From positions 1 through 9,443 of the forward strand of contig JALOPY010000057.1 in the NCBI GenBank assembly GCA_025453735.1: DNA of 9,443 nucleotides. The letters are read 5' to 3'. The stretch's first letter is position 1. Each line of letters opens with the position of its first letter. The notes under the pieces are model-generated. The model ran no database searches. It saw only the letters and a list, made by a program, of their open reading frames with translations, and had not been told where the DNA came from. Positions 7,395-9,443 of this stretch are shown here, piece by piece. This DNA comes from a bacterium (GTDB taxonomy: Bacteria > Zhuqueibacterota > Zhuqueibacteria > Thermofontimicrobiales > Thermofontimicrobiaceae). The position numbers and the translations under genes are program-made.

Positions 7395-8318
7395 CTAATG
7401 TCCATCGGACAATTCGTGATGATCATAATGTTCGATTCCATCCCACCAGAGCATGCTCTGATAACCTTCTTTCACTGCGATTTCATCCAAATAATGCGTG
7501 ATCAGGTCTTCTAATGCCATGTTCATCGGCTGAATAAATGTATATTTGTTTTCATCGATGGTCTTCAAATATCGCTTGCATTGATCGCACACATAAACCT
7601 TATACAAACTATCGCTCTCATCAAAAAAATATCGAATGCCCTTTGGATCTTCGTTGGAACAGCAGGCACACTGATTTCGAGTAAACATCCACTCGGTATG
7701 GCATGTCGCGCACCACAGATGTCTTTGCCCGACCTCTTTCTCCAGCCGCGCCATGACTGCCGCATTGCCACAAAGCGGACAGAACGATCGAAACCAGACT
7801 TTATCTTTTTCTGCCAGGTAGGGCTGCAACAAATCTGCATACGTTTTCAAAAATGGCAGGCTGATTGTTCTCGCGATAAAAATAAGCACGCCAGGTTCGA
7901 CAGCAGTCTTTTCGGACAACTGGCTAAAGTAGTCTTTATTTTCAGCGATGAAAGTTTGAATGAATTCATTTGGCAACTGGTCATTTTTCTTGAGCGCACC
8001 TTTTAAAATATCAATTTTTTCAGGCGGGTATTGCTGTGGATATTTTTCAAAAATCGAAAGCAGCGCAGTAAAACTGGATCGAGCGACATCAGCCTCAATG
8101 TAGATATTATTTTTTTCGAGCAACGGTAGTCCCATTTGCAGCCGTGATTCGATATCACTCGTTTTGCCAAATATGGCGAGCTTTTCTTTATTGATCTTCG
8201 ATTGCTGATCCGCTTGAATCGTCAAAATCTGTTGATAGAAATTCAAATACTCATCAACAAATTGACCTCGTTTTTTGAGATAGCTAATCTGATCTTCAAT
8301 CGTCATGTTTTTTTCCAT
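7395..8318 (-). CDS. fdhE: FdhE, formate dehydrogenase accessory protein
   Basis: Predicted 307 residues, the same size as E. coli FdhE (309). The C-terminal half carries four CXXC pairs: CPLC (180-183), CATC (203-206), CACC (217-220) and CDQC (244-247). These form the rubredoxin-like metal-binding modules typical of FdhE, and the segment around SFCPLCG is a family hallmark. FdhE is cytoplasmic, binds iron and interacts with the catalytic subunit of respiratory FDH before Tat export; it is needed for activity. The ATG at 8316-8318 has no good Shine-Dalgarno; a second ATG four codons in (8304-8306) has AAGATGG upstream and could be the true start. It lies 9 nt after fdhD, so the two are very likely co-translated. 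The last eleven residues hold four histidines (EHYDHHELSDGH region), which is not a feature I know for the family. Confidence 0.94.
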   Translation of the reverse strand: MEKNMTIEDQISYLKKRGQFVDEYLNFYQQILTIQADQQSKINKEKLAIFGKTSDIESRLQMGLPLLEKNNIYIEADVARSSFTALLSIFEKYPQQYPPEKIDILKGALKKNDQLPNEFIQTFIAENKDYFSQLSEKTAVEPGVLIFIARTISLPFLKTYADLLQPYLAEKDKVWFRSFCPLCGNAAVMARLEKEVGQRHLWCATCHTEWMFTRNQCACCSNEDPKGIRYFFDESDSLYKVYVCDQCKRYLKTIDENKYTFIQPMNMALEDLITHYLDEIAVKEGYQSMLWWDGIEHYDHHELSDGH

Positions 8319-8327
8319 CTTAGTATT

Positions 8328-9110
8328 TCAGTTTATTCGCCAGCTATTGGTGTAGATATTCATCCGTTTGCCGCGGGCAAATCCTATCAGCGTTATACCA
8401 ATTTCATCAGCAAGTTTCAATGCCGCTGACGTTGGAGCGCCACGAGAAATCAATATTGGGATTTGATGTCGGGCAGCTTTCAATAAAATTTCTGATGACA
8501 CCCTGCCACTGGTCATCAAAATTTTATCATCGCCAGGAATATCTTTCATTACGCATTCGCCAATGATTTTGTCGATGGCGTTGTGCCGACCGATATCCTC
8601 TCGTTCCAATAAAAAAGTATTATCTTTGTAAAGCAATGCACTGTGCGTCCCGCCCGTTTGCTGAAATAACAGCGACCGTTGCTTCAAATCTGACACCACC
8701 GCAATCACAATTTGATGCTCGATCGTCAGCTTGCTGGAGACGAAATCGCCGCTCCACTTTTCAAACACCTGGTGAAAGGTCAAGCCTCGAGCGCAGCCTG
8801 TGGTGACGGTTCTCCCTTTGCGAAAATTATCATCGATGGCAATGGGCTTGTTCAATTTTATCCAGATGACGCCTTTATTCTCATTAAAAATTAAGCTTTC
8901 AATTTCTGCCTTGCTCGATAAAATTCCTTCTGAGAACAAAAACCCGACTGCCAAATTTTGCTGAAATTGCGGCAGACATAACAGCGTCACCAACTCTTCT
9001 TCATTAACAAAGATCGTCAGCGGCGTCTCTTTGATGACGACATCGTCCTGTTCAACAATTTTGCCATCGGTAATCTGAACGATGGTTACTTGTTCTAATA
9101 AATCAGCCAC
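8328..9110 (-). CDS. fdhD: FdhD, sulfur carrier for the formate dehydrogenase cofactor
   Basis: Predicted 260 residues from a GTG (9108-9110) that overlaps the end of mobA by 8 nt. No better ATG exists nearby. Family signatures: KETPLTIFVNEEE near the N-terminus, NLAVGFLFSEGI (52-63), TTGCARGLTF (103-112), GGTHSA, REDIGRHNAIDK, TSGRVSSEI, and ISRGAPTSAAL towards the end. FdhD takes sulfur from the desulfurase IscS and transfers it to Mo-bis-MGD, which is required for FDH activity. The loop cysteine is Cys106; the second cysteine of the E. coli pair (Cys121/Cys124) is replaced here (CARG instead of CGVC). It sits in a run with mobA, fdhE and fdhA, in keeping with a maturation role for that enzyme. 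Identification is firm. Confidence 0.95.
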   Translation of the reverse strand: MADLLEQVTIVQITDGKIVEQDDVVIKETPLTIFVNEEELVTLLCLPQFQQNLAVGFLFSEGILSSKAEIESLIFNENKGVIWIKLNKPIAIDDNFRKGRTVTTGCARGLTFHQVFEKWSGDFVSSKLTIEHQIVIAVVSDLKQRSLLFQQTGGTHSALLYKDNTFLLEREDIGRHNAIDKIIGECVMKDIPGDDKILMTSGRVSSEILLKAARHQIPILISRGAPTSAALKLADEIGITLIGFARGKRMNIYTNSWRIN

Positions 9111-9443
9111 AGTAAAGCTTTCTGGCTTGCTGCAAATCCTCTCGGGTATTGATATTAAAAAATGCCCGCTCGACGGACTGGAAATGACTGCACGGAACTT
9201 CTTTCACCTTTGCATGAGAATAGAATGACCGAATCTTGAAATCCCTCTGCTGCAACTGATTCACAATTGTTGGAATACAGTTCTTAGAATAAAAAGCGCA
9301 CAACGGCTCGATAAAGCCATTGAACTCGGGTACGATGACATCATACCGTCCCGAATAAGTATAATTTTGAAGATGCAGAATAATGGCTGGATCGATGAAC
9401 GGCATATCACAGGCGACGACAAAACTATAGTCATTAGATGAAA
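9103..9443 (-). CDS. mobA: MobA, molybdenum cofactor guanylyltransferase (N-terminus off the right edge)
   Basis: The frame is open to the window edge, giving 112 visible C-terminal residues; the true start lies outside. The segment FVVACDMPFIDP holds the Mg/GTP-binding Asp of the MobA nucleotidyltransferase fold. EPLCAFYSK and FFNINTREDL near the end are also characteristic MobA blocks. MobA joins GMP from GTP to Mo-molybdopterin to make the MGD that FdhA binds as a pair. The stop codon overlaps the fdhD start (8 nt shared), so translation is coupled. An internal Met (9403-9405) is the M of DMPF and is not a start. The glycine-rich LxGGxSxRMG motif expected at the N-terminus is not in the window. 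Confidence 0.9.
   Translation of the reverse strand, partial: SSNDYSFVVACDMPFIDPAIILHLQNYTYSGRYDVIVPEFNGFIEPLCAFYSKNCIPTIVNQLQQRDFKIRSFYSHAKVKEVPCSHFQSVERAFFNINTREDLQQARKLYCG

Noticed and set aside
1..9443. CRISPR array, insertion sequence, tRNA or rRNA gene
   Set aside because: No regularly spaced repeats, transposase-like protein, or RNA gene signature was found on either strand.

Overview
The window is one co-directional block on the minus strand. It encodes a selenocysteine-containing, Tat-exported formate dehydrogenase with its membrane partners and maturation factors, followed by a periplasmic redox protein and an outer-membrane porin. Both ends are cut: the porin runs off the left edge and mobA off the right edge. 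In transcription order (right to left) the genes are mobA (partial), fdhD, fdhE, a 100-base gap, fdhA with an in-frame TGA, fdhB, a hybB/nrfD-type membrane subunit, a 155-base gap holding a long inverted repeat, a thioredoxin-like/CXXCH/FMN-binding-like fusion protein, and a DcaP-like porin.

The organism is a Gram-negative (diderm) bacterium: there is an outer-membrane beta-barrel with a Sec signal peptide and a Tat-exported enzyme. Base composition is middling and Shine-Dalgarno sites are clear (AGGAGG type). The gene mix would fit an anaerobe or facultative anaerobe of the FCB/KSB1/Calditrichota or Desulfobacterota kind. That placement is only an impression from protein style. Reading the in-frame TGA requires selA, selB, selC and selD elsewhere in the genome; none of them is in this window.

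How the genes work together (family knowledge plus inference): FdhA oxidises formate in the periplasm at a Mo- or W-bis-MGD centre. Electrons pass through its 4Fe-4S cluster and the four clusters of FdhB to the multi-pass HybB/NrfD subunit, which would reduce the quinone pool. MobA attaches GMP to molybdopterin, FdhD delivers sulfur to the cofactor, and FdhE assists late assembly. The enzyme is therefore encoded together with much of its maturation kit. The quinone-side subunit is the HybB type rather than the dihaem cytochrome b (FdnI) of E. coli FDH-N.

The least familiar gene is the one after the inverted repeat (1077-2207). It combines a TlpA-like fold carrying a DsbA-type CPHC motif, a single CXXCH haem-binding motif, and a C-terminal segment like an FMN-binding (RnfG/NosR-type) domain with an altered flavinylation motif. 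The other points of note are the TGA selenocysteine codon with a hairpin just downstream, and the inverted repeat between the hybB-like gene and this fusion gene, which pairs better as minus-strand RNA than as DNA.
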